Shown: positions 51,759-61,008 of the stretch, piece after piece
Numbering within the stretch: position 1 is the first letter of the stretch
How the letters are laid out: every line of letters begins with the position of its first letter
NCBI RefSeq assembly: GCF_018070465.1
Contig: NZ_JAGPXT010000015.1
Span: 73,672 to 137,671 of the forward strand
Origin: Micromonospora sp. C95
Lineage (GTDB): Bacteria; Actinomycetota; Actinomycetes; Mycobacteriales; Micromonosporaceae
DNA length: 64,000 nucleotides
Direction: 5' to 3'
Made by a program: the position numbers and the translations under genes
Notes under the pieces: model-generated
Database searches by the model: none
What the model was told of the DNA's origin: nothing
What the model saw: the letters and a program-made list of their open reading frames with translations, nothing else

Positions 51759-52201
51759 ACGCCGGCGCATCGGTTGCCCCGCCGCCCCGCAGACCACCGG
51801 CCACCCCGTCGGCTGGTCGGCCAGCCCGCTGGTGGGCGGGACCACGGGCGACCGGCGGTGGTGAGCGGGGTGGGGCCACGATCTGCCTGCTCGGGGTAGG
51901 GCTGTTGTTCGTCGTGGCGGGCCTGTTCGGCGCGGGCGTGGGAGCGGCCCGGGTGGCACGGCAGCAGGCCCGGGTGGCCGCCGACTTCGGTGCCCTCGCG
52001 GGCGCGGCTCGGGTTCTTCAGGACGAACCGGCGGCGTGTGCCCGGGCGGCGGAGTTGGTCGCCGCGAACGCCGCCCGGCTGGTGTGGTGCCGGATCGATG
52101 GGCTGGACGTGCTGGTCACCACCGAGGTGATCGTGAGCCCGTTGCCGGGCATGACCCGGACCGCCAGGGCCACCAGCCGGGCCGGCCCGTTGCGCGGCTG
52201 A
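51755..52201 (+). CDS. TadE-like/Rv3654c-type membrane protein
   Basis: A 148-residue protein. A Pro/Arg-rich cytoplasmic start of about 38 residues leads to ERGGATICLLGVGLLF, a membrane helix, and RVARQQARVAADFGALAGAAR, typical of the helicase/secretion-neighbourhood TadE-like family and of TadG N-termini. It ends the operon and probably acts as a minor pilin or assembly factor. Confidence 0.8.
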   Translation: MNAGASVAPPPRRPPATPSAGRPARWWAGPRATGGGERGGATICLLGVGLLFVVAGLFGAGVGAARVARQQARVAADFGALAGAARVLQDEPAACARAAELVAANAARLVWCRIDGLDVLVTTEVIVSPLPGMTRTARATSRAGPLRG

Positions 52202-52246
52202 CCGGGTAGTCGGCGGAGGAGGGCTGGTGACGGCTGGGATGCGGGG

Positions 52247-52286
52247 CGGCCGGCCCGCTCGGCGTGCTGGTCGAGCGGGCCGGCCG
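52247..52286. terminator. 15-bp perfect hairpin between tad operon and LURP-one-like gene
   Basis: Arms 52247-52261 and 52272-52286 are exact complements with a ten-base loop. The genes on both sides are convergent, so it can stop both. Confidence 0.8.
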
Positions 52287-52321
52287 GGGCCAGAGGTGGA
52301 TCGCTGAGGTCGGGACCGGCG

Positions 52322-52900
52322 TCAGCGGCCCTGCAGGGCGTCGAGGGCGACGGCCATGGCGATCACCAGGCGACGGTCGATCTGCGGGTTCTGGATTTCG
52401 ACGACGTACCGGTCGCGCAGACCCCACTTCTTCACCACGGAGAAGACGGGCTGCCCGTCCGCGACGAAGTCGAAGTGGTAAGGCAACCAGGACAGCGAGT
52501 CGACGAAACGACGCAGCAGTGCCACCGGCATGCTGCGCTCCTGACCGGTGACGTTGGGCAGACCGGCCTGCTCGACGTGCCAGGTCGAGCGGAGCAGGGA
52601 CTGCGCGAAGTCCTTCCGGAACAGGCCGATCGGGGTGCCGGCGTGGTCGGTGACGTCGTACGTGGCACCGAGGTCAAGGCGCTGGCGTGCCTTGAAGCCG
52701 AGCAACGGCTGCTGCTTGGCCTCGTCGGAGTAGATCGTCACCTGCTCCTTGAAGGCGAGCCGCTTCTGCTGGGCGAACGCCAACAGCCCGCCCTCGGAAC
52801 CGTCCGGCGCGACGCTGTGCACCTCGTACTGGTTGACCATGAACCGCACCCGCTGACGGATGTGGAACTGCTGCTGTGCCTGCAAGCTGTCGAGCTGCAT
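52322..52900 (-). CDS. LURP-one-related (tubby-like) protein
   Basis: A 192-residue beta-rich protein of the LURP-one/scramblase-like superfamily. Recognisable features are the N-terminal FHIRQRVRFMVNQYEV, LLAFAQQKRLAFKEQVTIYSD and the central TYDVTDHAGTPIGLFRKDF strand pattern, ending in YVVEIQNPQIDRRLVIAMAVALD. Family members bind membranes or phospholipids in other organisms; the bacterial function is unknown. GAGGAG precedes the ATG. A small gene lies 70 bases upstream on the same strand. Confidence 0.82.
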   Translation of the reverse strand: MQLDSLQAQQQFHIRQRVRFMVNQYEVHSVAPDGSEGGLLAFAQQKRLAFKEQVTIYSDEAKQQPLLGFKARQRLDLGATYDVTDHAGTPIGLFRKDFAQSLLRSTWHVEQAGLPNVTGQERSMPVALLRRFVDSLSWLPYHFDFVADGQPVFSVVKKWGLRDRYVVEIQNPQIDRRLVIAMAVALDALQGR

Positions 52901-52970
52901 GAGAACTCCTCAATTGTGGTGCGCCGGAGTGTCGCACAGTCGGACAACGGCTGCGCCCAGGGTCCACCCG

Positions 52971-53177
52971 TCAGCGGACGCCGTCGCCCGCCGACCGGTG
53001 CGTCATGGTGGTCAACAGCAGGTGGATGGTGCGCAGACGCTCGTTGATCTGATCCAGCCGCTCCGCCTGGGCCAGGGTGGCGAGGGCGGTGCCCAGCGCG
53101 ATCTGCTGGTTGATGTCGAGCTTCTCCTGGTCGATGGTGTAGAGCAGGTCGACGGTCTCGGCGATGGTGTCGGCCAC
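52971..53177 (-). CDS. Small helical protein of unknown function
   Basis: A 68-residue protein, nearly all helical, with heptad-like leucines (LLYTIDQEKLDINQQIALGT, LRTIHLLLTTMTHR). GTG 53177 has GGAGGAG five bases upstream. No family is recognised. It is between the helicase gene and the LURP-one-like gene on the same strand; the three may share a transcript. Confidence 0.6.
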   Translation of the reverse strand: MADTIAETVDLLYTIDQEKLDINQQIALGTALATLAQAERLDQINERLRTIHLLLTTMTHRSAGDGVR

Positions 53178-53283
53178 GGCCTCTCCTCCATGCTGGCAAG
53201 GGCAACGAACGGCAAGCACGGCGCTCGATGGAAGCGCTCCCACCATCATTGCCCGCCAATCCCGAATTTCATACCCGGCCAGG

Positions 53284-55701
53284 TCATTCGGGCAGGTTGG
53301 TGAGCACCACGTCGAGCACCCGGATCGCATCCGGCTTGGACAACGGATTGTTGCCGTTGCCGCACTTGGGTGACTGCACGCAGGACGGGCAGCCGGCCTC
53401 GCAGCCACACTCGGCGATCGCGTCCCGGGTGGCCCGTAGCCAGGACGCGGCCATGCCGTACGCCCGCTCCGCGAAGCCAGCACCCCCCGGATGGCCGTCG
53501 TAGACGAAGACGGTCGGCGCCTCGGTGTCCGGGTGCACCGCCGTGGAGAGCCCGCCGATGTCCCACCGGTCGCAGGTGGCGACCAGCGGCAGCAGCCCGA
53601 TCGCGGCATGTTCGGCCGCGTGCAGCGCCCCCGGCACGTCGGCCGGCGCCACCCCCGTGTCGACAAGCGACTCGGGGGAGAGGGTGAACCAGACCGCGAC
53701 GGTACGCAGCTCACGCGCCGGCAGGTCCAACGGGCGGGTGTCGATCACCTCACCGGTGGCGATCCGTCGCCGCTGGTAGGAGACCACCTGACTGGTCACG
53801 TCCACCTCGCCGAGGAAGAGCCCGACCGGTCCGGCGTCCACGTAGGAACGCACCGAGACCACCGACAGCGACGTGACGTCGCGGGCGTGGGTGGACCAGT
53901 CCGGCTCCTCAGGGTGCACCAGCGCGCATCCGTCGTCGAGGTCGAGCGAGTCGACCACGTACGACACGCCCTGATGCAGGTAGACCGCGCCGGGGTGGAG
54001 CAGGAAGTGCGCGGAGCCGCCGTCGACCGTGCCGAGCAGCCGGCCGGTCGCCGCCTCCACCACGCAGACCGGGGCACCACCCTCGCCGCGCAGATCCACC
54101 TCGGGCCGTTCCCGGTGCCGCCAGTACCAGCCGGTCGGCCGTTGTCGCAGCGCACCCGCCTCGACCAGCGCCGCCACGGCCTCCTTGGCGCCGTCGCCGA
54201 AAAGCTCCAGGTCGGCCGTGGTCAACGGGGCCTCCGCCGCCGCGCAGGCCAACTGCGGACCGAGCACGTACGCGTTGGCCGGGTCGAGCACGGTCGCCTC
54301 CACCGGCGCCCCGAAGACCGCCTCCGGATGGTGCACCAGGTAGGTGTCCAGCGGGTCGTCCCGGGCCACCAGCACCGCGAGGGCCTCCTGACCGGAGCGC
54401 CCGGCCCGGCCCGCCTGCTGCCACAGCGATGCCCGGGTGCCCGGGTATCCGCAGATCACGACCGCGTCCAGGCCGATCAGGTCGACCCCCAGCTCCAGGG
54501 CGTTCGTCGAGGCCAGCCCGAGCAGTTCGCCGTGCAGCAGCGCCCGCTCCAACTCGCGACGCTCCTCGCGCAGGTAGCCGGCCCGGTAGGCGGCCACCCG
54601 GTCGCCGAGGCCCGGCACCGCCTCGTCGAGGCTGCGCCGGGCGCTTGTCGCCACCACCTCGGCACCCCGCCGGGAGCGGACGAAGGCCAGCGTGCGTACT
54701 CCGGTGGCGACGGTGTCGGCGAGCAGGTCGGCGGTCTCCCGCAGCGCCGACCGGCGAACCTGGGTCAGATCGGACCCGGGCTCGCCGGACGCGGCGGCCG
54801 ACGGGTCCGGCGAAAGCAGCGGCGGTTCCCAGAGAGCGAAGGTGACCCCGGCACGCGGCGAGGTGTCCTCGGTGACGGCTGTCACCGGGAGGCCGGTCAG
54901 CCGGCCGGCCGCCGCCGCCGGATCGCCCGAGGTCGCCGACGCCAGCACGAACGTCGGTCCGTCGGCGCGACCGTACCGGGCGCACTGCCGCCGCAGCCGG
55001 CGCAGCACGTGGGCGACGTGGGAGCCGAACACGCCCCGGTAGACGTGGCACTCGTCGACCACCACGTACGCCAGCCGACGCAGGAAACCGGACCACTGGG
55101 CGTGCCCGGGCAGGATGCCGTGGTGCAGCATGTCGGGATTGGTCAGCACGAACCGGGAGTGCCGCCGGATCCACTCCCGCTCGGCGCGCGGAGTGTCGCC
55201 GTCGTAGCAGGCCGGGCGTACGCCGTCGATCTCCAGCGCGGCGACGGCGCGCAGCTGGTCGGCGGCGAGTGCCTTGGTCGGTGCCAGGTAGAGCACCGTG
55301 GCGCGCGGGTCGGCGAGCAGCGTGGCCAGTGCCGGCAGCTGGTACGCGAGGGACTTGCCGGACGCGGTGCCGGTGGCCACCACGACGTGCCGGCGGTCGT
55401 ACGCCAGGCCGGCCGCTTCGGCCTGGTGCCGCCACGGCGTGGTCACCCCGCGCCGGGCGTACGCCGCGCGCAGTTCCTCCGGGGCCCAGGACGGCCACGA
55501 CGCCGGTACCCCGTCCCGGGGCGGCACCCGCTCGACGTGGGTGACCGGATCGGCGGCGTGTCGCTGGCGTAGCCGGCGCAGCAGTTCCCCCGGCGACGCG
55601 AGCGGCGGGCCGGCCGGGACGGCAGCCGGCGGGCCGGCCTGGACCGCGCCCGGCGGTCGCTCGGGGCCGCTGCCGGCGGATACGGTGGCTGCCGAGGTCA
55701 C
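53284..55701 (-). CDS. DEAD/DEAH-box helicase of the Hrq1/MrfA type
   Basis: A superfamily 2 helicase of 805 residues. Motif I is ATGTASGKS, motif II is the DECH box (VVVDECHVYRG), motif III LASAT and motif VI QQAGRAGRSG. The C-terminal DUF1998-like region has a four-cysteine cluster (CGCEAGCPSC with a later C in SPKCGNG). MrfA in Bacillus repairs mitomycin lesions and yeast Hrq1 acts in crosslink repair, so a repair role is likely. GTG 55701 is chosen because the upstream extension is not conserved-looking. It is divergent from bldG. Confidence 0.9.
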   Translation of the reverse strand: MTSAATVSAGSGPERPPGAVQAGPPAAVPAGPPLASPGELLRRLRQRHAADPVTHVERVPPRDGVPASWPSWAPEELRAAYARRGVTTPWRHQAEAAGLAYDRRHVVVATGTASGKSLAYQLPALATLLADPRATVLYLAPTKALAADQLRAVAALEIDGVRPACYDGDTPRAEREWIRRHSRFVLTNPDMLHHGILPGHAQWSGFLRRLAYVVVDECHVYRGVFGSHVAHVLRRLRRQCARYGRADGPTFVLASATSGDPAAAAGRLTGLPVTAVTEDTSPRAGVTFALWEPPLLSPDPSAAASGEPGSDLTQVRRSALRETADLLADTVATGVRTLAFVRSRRGAEVVATSARRSLDEAVPGLGDRVAAYRAGYLREERRELERALLHGELLGLASTNALELGVDLIGLDAVVICGYPGTRASLWQQAGRAGRSGQEALAVLVARDDPLDTYLVHHPEAVFGAPVEATVLDPANAYVLGPQLACAAAEAPLTTADLELFGDGAKEAVAALVEAGALRQRPTGWYWRHRERPEVDLRGEGGAPVCVVEAATGRLLGTVDGGSAHFLLHPGAVYLHQGVSYVVDSLDLDDGCALVHPEEPDWSTHARDVTSLSVVSVRSYVDAGPVGLFLGEVDVTSQVVSYQRRRIATGEVIDTRPLDLPARELRTVAVWFTLSPESLVDTGVAPADVPGALHAAEHAAIGLLPLVATCDRWDIGGLSTAVHPDTEAPTVFVYDGHPGGAGFAERAYGMAASWLRATRDAIAECGCEAGCPSCVQSPKCGNGNNPLSKPDAIRVLDVVLTNLPE

Positions 55702-55842
55702 GTCCTGCACTCTCGCACTGGTGTTCGGGTGTTGGGAAATCGGCGTGCCGGGTACGGATGGACCTGCCCCGGTGAGTCGTCGGGCCCACCCCGGGGTAGT
55801 GGTTAGATGCCAAGAGAGTTTACGGCTGCCTGAGGAGGACGG

Positions 55843-56184
55843 ATGGAGCTGTCGCTGGCGACCCGCACCGTGGGTGAGCACACGGTGCTCGAGGTCGGCG
55901 GTGAGGTGGACGTCTACACCGCCCCGCGGCTGCGCGAACGGCTCCTTGAACTGATCGACGCCGGGGCCCGGCACGTGGTGGTCGACCTGGGCCGGGTGGA
56001 CTTCCTCGATTCCACCGGGCTGGGTGTGCTGGTCGGTGCGCTCAAGCGGCTGCGTACCGCGGACGGCACCTTCGCCCTGGTCTGCGACAAGGAGCCGCTG
56101 CTCAAGATCTTCCGGATCACCGCGCTGGACCAGGTGTTTCCGTTGTACCCGACGGTCGAAGCGGCGACCGGCGCCGGTAAGTGA
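55843..56184 (+). CDS. bldG: Anti-sigma factor antagonist BldG
   Basis: A 113-residue STAS-domain protein of the same length as Streptomyces BldG. The phosphorylation site is in DFLDSTGLGVLVG with Ser57, equivalent to the Ser57 known to be phosphorylated in Streptomyces BldG. It works by partner switching: the unphosphorylated form releases sigma factors from anti-sigma kinases. GAGGAGG precedes the ATG. The next gene is its kinase-like partner, overlapping by four bases. Confidence 0.9.
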   Translation: MELSLATRTVGEHTVLEVGGEVDVYTAPRLRERLLELIDAGARHVVVDLGRVDFLDSTGLGVLVGALKRLRTADGTFALVCDKEPLLKIFRITALDQVFPLYPTVEAATGAGK

Positions 56185-56618
56185 TGGCGACGGTCCGGCT
56201 CTCCTTCTCGCCCGCGCCGGTGCACGTGCGTACCGCCCGCCTGGTCGGCGTCGCGGTGGCCCGGCGCGCGGGTGTTCGCGAGGATCTGCTCGACGAGGTC
56301 CGCCTGGCCATCGGTGAGGCGTGCACCCGGGCGGTCGCTCTGCACCGCCAGTACGGCCTCGCCGAGCCGGTGCTCGTGGAGATGTCCGACTCGGGGGCGT
56401 ACTCGGTGCGGGTGGTGGACCGGGCGCCGATCGAGGCGAGCATCGGTCTGGCCGCGCTCGACGCCGACCAGTTGGCCAACGAGTCGTTGAACGAGGACGA
56501 CCTGACCACCGGTGTCGGCTTCGCCCTGCTCGCCGGATTCGTCGAGGATCTTCAGGTCCGTCCCGTCGACGAGGGTGTCGGCACCGAGGTGCGGATGGTC
56601 TGGCCGGTCAGCCGCTGA
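56181..56618 (+). CDS. RsbW-like anti-sigma factor (HATPase fold), partner of BldG
   Basis: A protein of about 145 residues with the GHKL/HATPase fold. The N-box reads LAIGEACTRAVALH. The G1-box, usually DxGxG, is VVDRAPIEA and is degenerate. This resembles the gene next to bldG in Streptomyces. GTG 56181 or ATG 56184 are both compatible with overlap of the bldG stop. It may bind an anti-sigma antagonist or a sigma factor without strong kinase activity. Confidence 0.8.
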   Translation: MMATVRLSFSPAPVHVRTARLVGVAVARRAGVREDLLDEVRLAIGEACTRAVALHRQYGLAEPVLVEMSDSGAYSVRVVDRAPIEASIGLAALDADQLANESLNEDDLTTGVGFALLAGFVEDLQVRPVDEGVGTEVRMVWPVSR

Positions 56619-56906
56619 CATCGCGTGGATGACCGGATGACCATGGACCGGTTCCCATATCAGATTTCGGTTCATAACACAGCGACGGAGATCATCCAGA
56701 CCCGCCGCCACCTCGGTGTGACCTCGAACACTGGGGGCGGCTAGAGTACGCGGGTTGTCAGCAAGTGATCCACCCGGCAGCCAGCGCAGATGGGCGTGGA
56801 GTCGCTGGTTCGCCGGGTGGATCGGCGCGCGCTTGCGAATTCGCATCCAGGCGCCGGGCGGTGCGTCTCCACCGGCCGGCGCGTTGTTCGGCACAGGAGG
56901 ACACAG

Positions 56907-59285
56907 ATGTCCGACACCTTGGCCGCCGAGGGCGGCGGGATCTCCCTCACCGGAGCCAATGTCACGTACGTCGTCATCGCCGCGGTGATCGCGCTGGTCG
57001 CGCTCGCCTTCGCCGCCGCGTTGACGAAGACGGTGCTGGCCGCCGGCAAGGGCACCACAAACATGCAGGAGATCTCCGGGGCCGTGCAGGAGGGCGCCTC
57101 GGCCTATCTGCTCCGACAGTTCCGTACCCTGGCGATCTTCGTGGTGATCGCCGTGGTCCTGCTGTTCCTGCTGCCGGTGCACAACACCGACGGCAGCGAA
57201 GTCGCGGTGAAGATCGGTCGCTCGCTCTTCTTCGTGGTCGGAGCCGTGTTCAGCGCCTTCATCGGCGGCGCAGGCATGTGGCTGGCGACCCGGGCCAACC
57301 TGCGGGTGGCTGCCGCCGCCCGGGAGCGTGAAGGTGGCCGCGAGGCGGCCATGAAGATCGCCTTCCGGACCGGTGGCGTGGTCGGCTTCCTCACCGTCGG
57401 CCTCGGCCTCTTCGGTGCCGCGCTTGTCGTGTTGGTGTTCCGGGGCGACGCGCCGACCGTGCTGGAAGGCTTCGGCTTCGGTGCCGCGCTGCTGGCCATG
57501 TTCATGCGGGTCGGCGGCGGCATCTTCACCAAGGCCGCCGACGTCGGCGCCGACCTGGTCGGCAAGGTCGAGCAGGGCATCCCCGAGGACGACCCGCGTA
57601 ACGCCGCCACCATCGCCGACAACGTGGGCGACAACGTCGGCGACTGCGCCGGCATGGCCGCCGACCTGTTCGAGTCGTACGCGGTCACCCTGGTCGCCGC
57701 GCTGATCCTGGGCCGGGCCGCATTCGGCTCCGACGGCCTGGTGCTGCCGCTGATCATCTCCACGATCGGTGTGCTGGTCGCCATCATCGGCGTCTTCATC
57801 ACCCGGCTGCGCGCCTCCGACCGCAACGGCCTGACCGCGATCAACCGGGCCTTCTACCTCTCCGCGCTGATCTCGGCGGTGCTGGTCGCGGTCGCCACGT
57901 TCGTTTACCTCCAGCCGTCGTGGGCGGCGCAGCTCGGCGACGACTGGCGGACCACCCTCGGCGTCAACGGCGGGGATCCGCTCTTCGGCCCCCGTGGTGT
58001 GGTCATCGGTGCGGTGATCATCGGTATCGTGCTCGCCGCCGCCATCCAGGCCCTGACCGGCTACTTCACCGAAACCAACAAGCGCCCGGTGCAGGACATC
58101 GGCAAGAGCTCGCAGACCGGTCCGGCCACCGTCATCCTCGCCGGCATCAGCGTCGGCCTGGAGTCGGCGGTCTACTCGGCGCTGCTCATCGCCGGCGGTG
58201 TGTTCGGCGCGTTCCTGCTGGGCGGCGGCTCCATCACCCTCTCGCTGTTCGCCGTGGCGCTGGCCGGTACCGGTCTGCTCACCACCGTCGGCGTGATCGT
58301 CGCGATGGACACGTTCGGCCCGATCTCGGACAACGCCCAGGGCGTGGCCGAGATGTCCGGCGACATCGACGAGCACGGCGCCCGGACGCTCACCGAGCTG
58401 GACGCCGTCGGTAACACCACAAAGGCGATCACCAAGGGCATCGCGATCGCCACCGCGGTGCTGGCCGCGACCGCGTTGTTCGGCTCGTACACCGACACGC
58501 TGCGGGTGGCGTACGCCGACGCCGGGGTGACCGACGTCGGTGCCGAGATCCTCAACGCGCTGAACGTGTCCAACCCGCAGAACCTGGTCGGTCTGATCAT
58601 CGGTGCGGCGGTGGTGTTCCTCTTCTCCGGCCTGGCCATCAACGCGGTCTCCCGCTCGGCGGGTGCCGTGGTGATGGAGGTTCGCCGGCAGTTCCGTGAG
58701 CTGCCCGGGATCATGGACCGCACGCAGCGTCCGGAGTACGGCAAGGTCGTCGACATCTGCACCCGGGACGCGCAGCGTGAGCTACTGACCCCCGGTCTGC
58801 TGGCGATCCTGGCGCCGATCGCGGTCGGCTTCGGCCTCGGGCCCGGTGCGCTGGCCTCGTACCTGGCCGGTGCGATCGGTGCCGGCACGCTGATGGCGGT
58901 CTTCCTGGCCAACTCCGGTGGTGCCTGGGACAACGCCAAGAAGATGGTCGAGGACGGCGCGTACGGCGGCAAGGGCTCCGAGGCGCACGCCGCCACGGTC
59001 ATCGGCGACACCGTCGGCGACCCGTTCAAGGACACCGCCGGCCCTGCGATCAACCCACTGCTCAAGGTGATGAACCTGGTGGCGCTGCTGATCGCGCCGG
59101 CCGTTGTGGCGTGGAGCGTGGGCGACGACCGCAACGTCGGCCTGCGGATCACCATCGCGCTGGTGGCGACGTTGATCGTCGTCGCGGCCGTGGTGTTCAG
59201 CAAGCGCAAGAGCATCGCGATGGGCGACGACGCCGACAGCGGTTCCGGCAGTGCGGACCCGCGTCCGGAGGAGATCAAAGCCTGA
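56907..59285 (+). CDS. hppA: Membrane-bound proton-pumping pyrophosphatase
   Basis: A 792-residue protein with about 16 helices that couples pyrophosphate hydrolysis to proton transport. The catalytic motif DVGADLVGKVEQGIPEDD and the following NVGDNVGDCAGMAADLFESY are intact. Lys506 in GNTTKA places it in the potassium-independent class. AGGAGG lies just before the ATG at 56907. The 288 bases upstream contain no supported gene. The C-terminal tail is acidic. Confidence 0.95.
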   Translation: MSDTLAAEGGGISLTGANVTYVVIAAVIALVALAFAAALTKTVLAAGKGTTNMQEISGAVQEGASAYLLRQFRTLAIFVVIAVVLLFLLPVHNTDGSEVAVKIGRSLFFVVGAVFSAFIGGAGMWLATRANLRVAAAAREREGGREAAMKIAFRTGGVVGFLTVGLGLFGAALVVLVFRGDAPTVLEGFGFGAALLAMFMRVGGGIFTKAADVGADLVGKVEQGIPEDDPRNAATIADNVGDNVGDCAGMAADLFESYAVTLVAALILGRAAFGSDGLVLPLIISTIGVLVAIIGVFITRLRASDRNGLTAINRAFYLSALISAVLVAVATFVYLQPSWAAQLGDDWRTTLGVNGGDPLFGPRGVVIGAVIIGIVLAAAIQALTGYFTETNKRPVQDIGKSSQTGPATVILAGISVGLESAVYSALLIAGGVFGAFLLGGGSITLSLFAVALAGTGLLTTVGVIVAMDTFGPISDNAQGVAEMSGDIDEHGARTLTELDAVGNTTKAITKGIAIATAVLAATALFGSYTDTLRVAYADAGVTDVGAEILNALNVSNPQNLVGLIIGAAVVFLFSGLAINAVSRSAGAVVMEVRRQFRELPGIMDRTQRPEYGKVVDICTRDAQRELLTPGLLAILAPIAVGFGLGPGALASYLAGAIGAGTLMAVFLANSGGAWDNAKKMVEDGAYGGKGSEAHAATVIGDTVGDPFKDTAGPAINPLLKVMNLVALLIAPAVVAWSVGDDRNVGLRITIALVATLIVVAAVVFSKRKSIAMGDDADSGSGSADPRPEEIKA

Positions 59286-59403
59286 CGGATAGGACGCACC
59301 GGTCCCCGGTCGGCAACGTCTGCCGGCCGGGGACCGCGCTCCTCTCCGGACCCGGTACCGATGACCGGTGCCGACCGGGAGGAGAAGCCGTACGCTGCAA
59401 CGC

Positions 59404-59946
59404 ATGCGTACGTGCCGGGCGGCAGCCGCCGGAAAGTTCACGGTGGTCCTGGCCACGCTGATGCTGGTAGCCGCCTGTGGCTCCAGCGGCCCCAGTCCGC
59501 GCGCCTGGGCCGCCTCGGTCTGCTCGGCGTTGACCCCCTGGCGAGCCGAGATCAGCAAGTTGACCAACAGCACCGACCAGCAGATGACCGCGCAGACCAC
59601 CCCGGCGCAGGCCAAGGAGAACCTGGTCCGGCTCTTCGGCGGCGCCGAGCAGGCCAGCGAGACCGCCCGGCGCAAGGTGGAGCAGGCCGGTGTGCCCGAG
59701 GTGGAGCACGGCGCGGAGGTTTCCGCCGGCTTCCGCGCCTCGCTCGCGTCGATGCGGGACGCCTACGGCCGGGCCCGAACCACCATCGACGGCCTGGGCA
59801 CCGGCGAGGCCAGCACCTTCTACGACGGTGTCCGGGCCGCGGTGGAGACCCTCCAGCAGGAGTACGACGCCAGCGCGCTGGACACCAGCCGGCTCGACTC
59901 CGAGGAGTTGAAGCGCGCCTTTGACGAGGTACCCGAATGCCGTTGA
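59404..59946 (+). CDS. Lipoprotein of unknown function
   Basis: A 180-residue protein with a lipoprotein signal peptide (basic start, hydrophobic core, lipobox LVAAC). The mature part is helical, with alternating charge (ISKLTNSTDQQ, AKENLVRLFGGAEQASETAR), and has two further cysteines, one in CSALTPW and one at the penultimate position. This resembles small actinobacterial lipoproteins without known function. It overlaps the next gene by ten bases. Confidence 0.75.
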   Translation: MRTCRAAAAGKFTVVLATLMLVAACGSSGPSPRAWAASVCSALTPWRAEISKLTNSTDQQMTAQTTPAQAKENLVRLFGGAEQASETARRKVEQAGVPEVEHGAEVSAGFRASLASMRDAYGRARTTIDGLGTGEASTFYDGVRAAVETLQQEYDASALDTSRLDSEELKRAFDEVPECR

Positions 59947-60704
59947 GCGGTTCCGGCGAGACACCGGCGGCGCAGCCGTTGCCGGTGTCCTTCCCACCGC
60001 CCGTCGGGACACCACCGACGCACCGTCGTCGGCCGACCGGCCGCCGGCCCGCCCCGGTGGATGCCCCGGCCGACGACGGCTCCCCGGACGACCCGTCCAC
60101 GCTGCCGGCCGACGCGACCGGCCGCGACCGGCAACTCGTCTTCTTCGGCGCGGAGACCGGTGAGCCCTCGGTGGCCGACCTCGCCGGGCTGCTCGCCGGC
60201 CCGGGCGAGGTGCACCGGATGGGCGGCACGGCCCGGTTGTCGGTGGTGGTGGCGGCCGCCTGGCGGGTGCACGTGCTCGTCGCCGAGCTGGCCCAGCGGG
60301 GTGTCCGCAGCAGCTGGGCACCGACCGAGGACCAGCGCTACACGGTGCACACCGCGTACACCCGGACGATCGTGCCGCTCGCGGCGGCCTGGCTGCGCGG
60401 CCCGACGCAGCATCCGCCGCCCGGGTTCCAGCTCGACGGCCGACGACTGCGCCTCTGGCTCGCCGCGGCCGGCGTGGCCGATCCGCCCGACTTTCTGCTG
60501 CACCTCGGCGGTGACGACCCGGCCCGGTGGGCCACGGTCGGTGCCGCGCTGGCCACGGCCGGGCTGGCCGGTGAGCTGATCGAGGCGGGATCCGGCGGTC
60601 CGGCGTACCGGATCGCGGGCAGCCGCCGGACGCGGCGGCTGGCCGAACTGGTCGGTGAGCGCCCGCCCGCGAGCCCGCCGACGGCCTGGCCGAGCCGGAT
60701 TTGA
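59937..60704 (+). CDS. Conserved hypothetical protein
   Basis: A 255-residue protein. The first 60 residues are Pro/Arg-rich and probably disordered. The rest contains two alpha/beta segments (SVVVAAAWRVHVLVAELAQRG, FQLDGRRLRLWLAAAG) suggestive of a small winged or swapped repeat fold. No family is recognised. The ATG lies within the end of the lipoprotein gene, so the two are probably one transcript. It precedes topA by about 300 bases. Confidence 0.65.
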   Translation: MPLSGSGETPAAQPLPVSFPPPVGTPPTHRRRPTGRRPAPVDAPADDGSPDDPSTLPADATGRDRQLVFFGAETGEPSVADLAGLLAGPGEVHRMGGTARLSVVVAAAWRVHVLVAELAQRGVRSSWAPTEDQRYTVHTAYTRTIVPLAAAWLRGPTQHPPPGFQLDGRRLRLWLAAAGVADPPDFLLHLGGDDPARWATVGAALATAGLAGELIEAGSGGPAYRIAGSRRTRRLAELVGERPPASPPTAWPSRI

Positions 60705-60714
60705 CGGTCGGGAC

Positions 60715-60736
60715 GGCTGTCCGATCCGAGACAGCC
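60715..60736 (+). terminator. Short hairpin upstream of topA
   Basis: GGCTGTC at 60715-60721 pairs with GACAGCC at 60730-60736, 11 bases after the preceding stop. Further on, CGTCACC at 60813-60819 pairs with GGTGACG at 60835-60841. The rest of the 304-base gap up to 61008 shows no gene and presumably carries the topA promoter. Confidence 0.55.
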
Positions 60737-61008
60737 GGGTGTCGGGGAATACAGGGAGAATCGGCCGGGTTTGACCTCCGCCGAGGGGCTGCCATGGTCA
60801 CAGCGGCCCGCTCGTCACCCTACCCAGGGTGTACGGTGACGCCGTCTGGCGTGACCACGGATCGTCCGGGGCGGATTGCCGCCCGCGAAACCCGAAACAC
60901 GGACGGCGCGTTACGTTGGACATCCGGACCGCCGGGTACCGGTGGGCCGAGTGCGCCCCAGAGCCGGCCAGGCGCGGCCATTTGAGTGGGAATGAGGTTG
61001 AAACAGAC

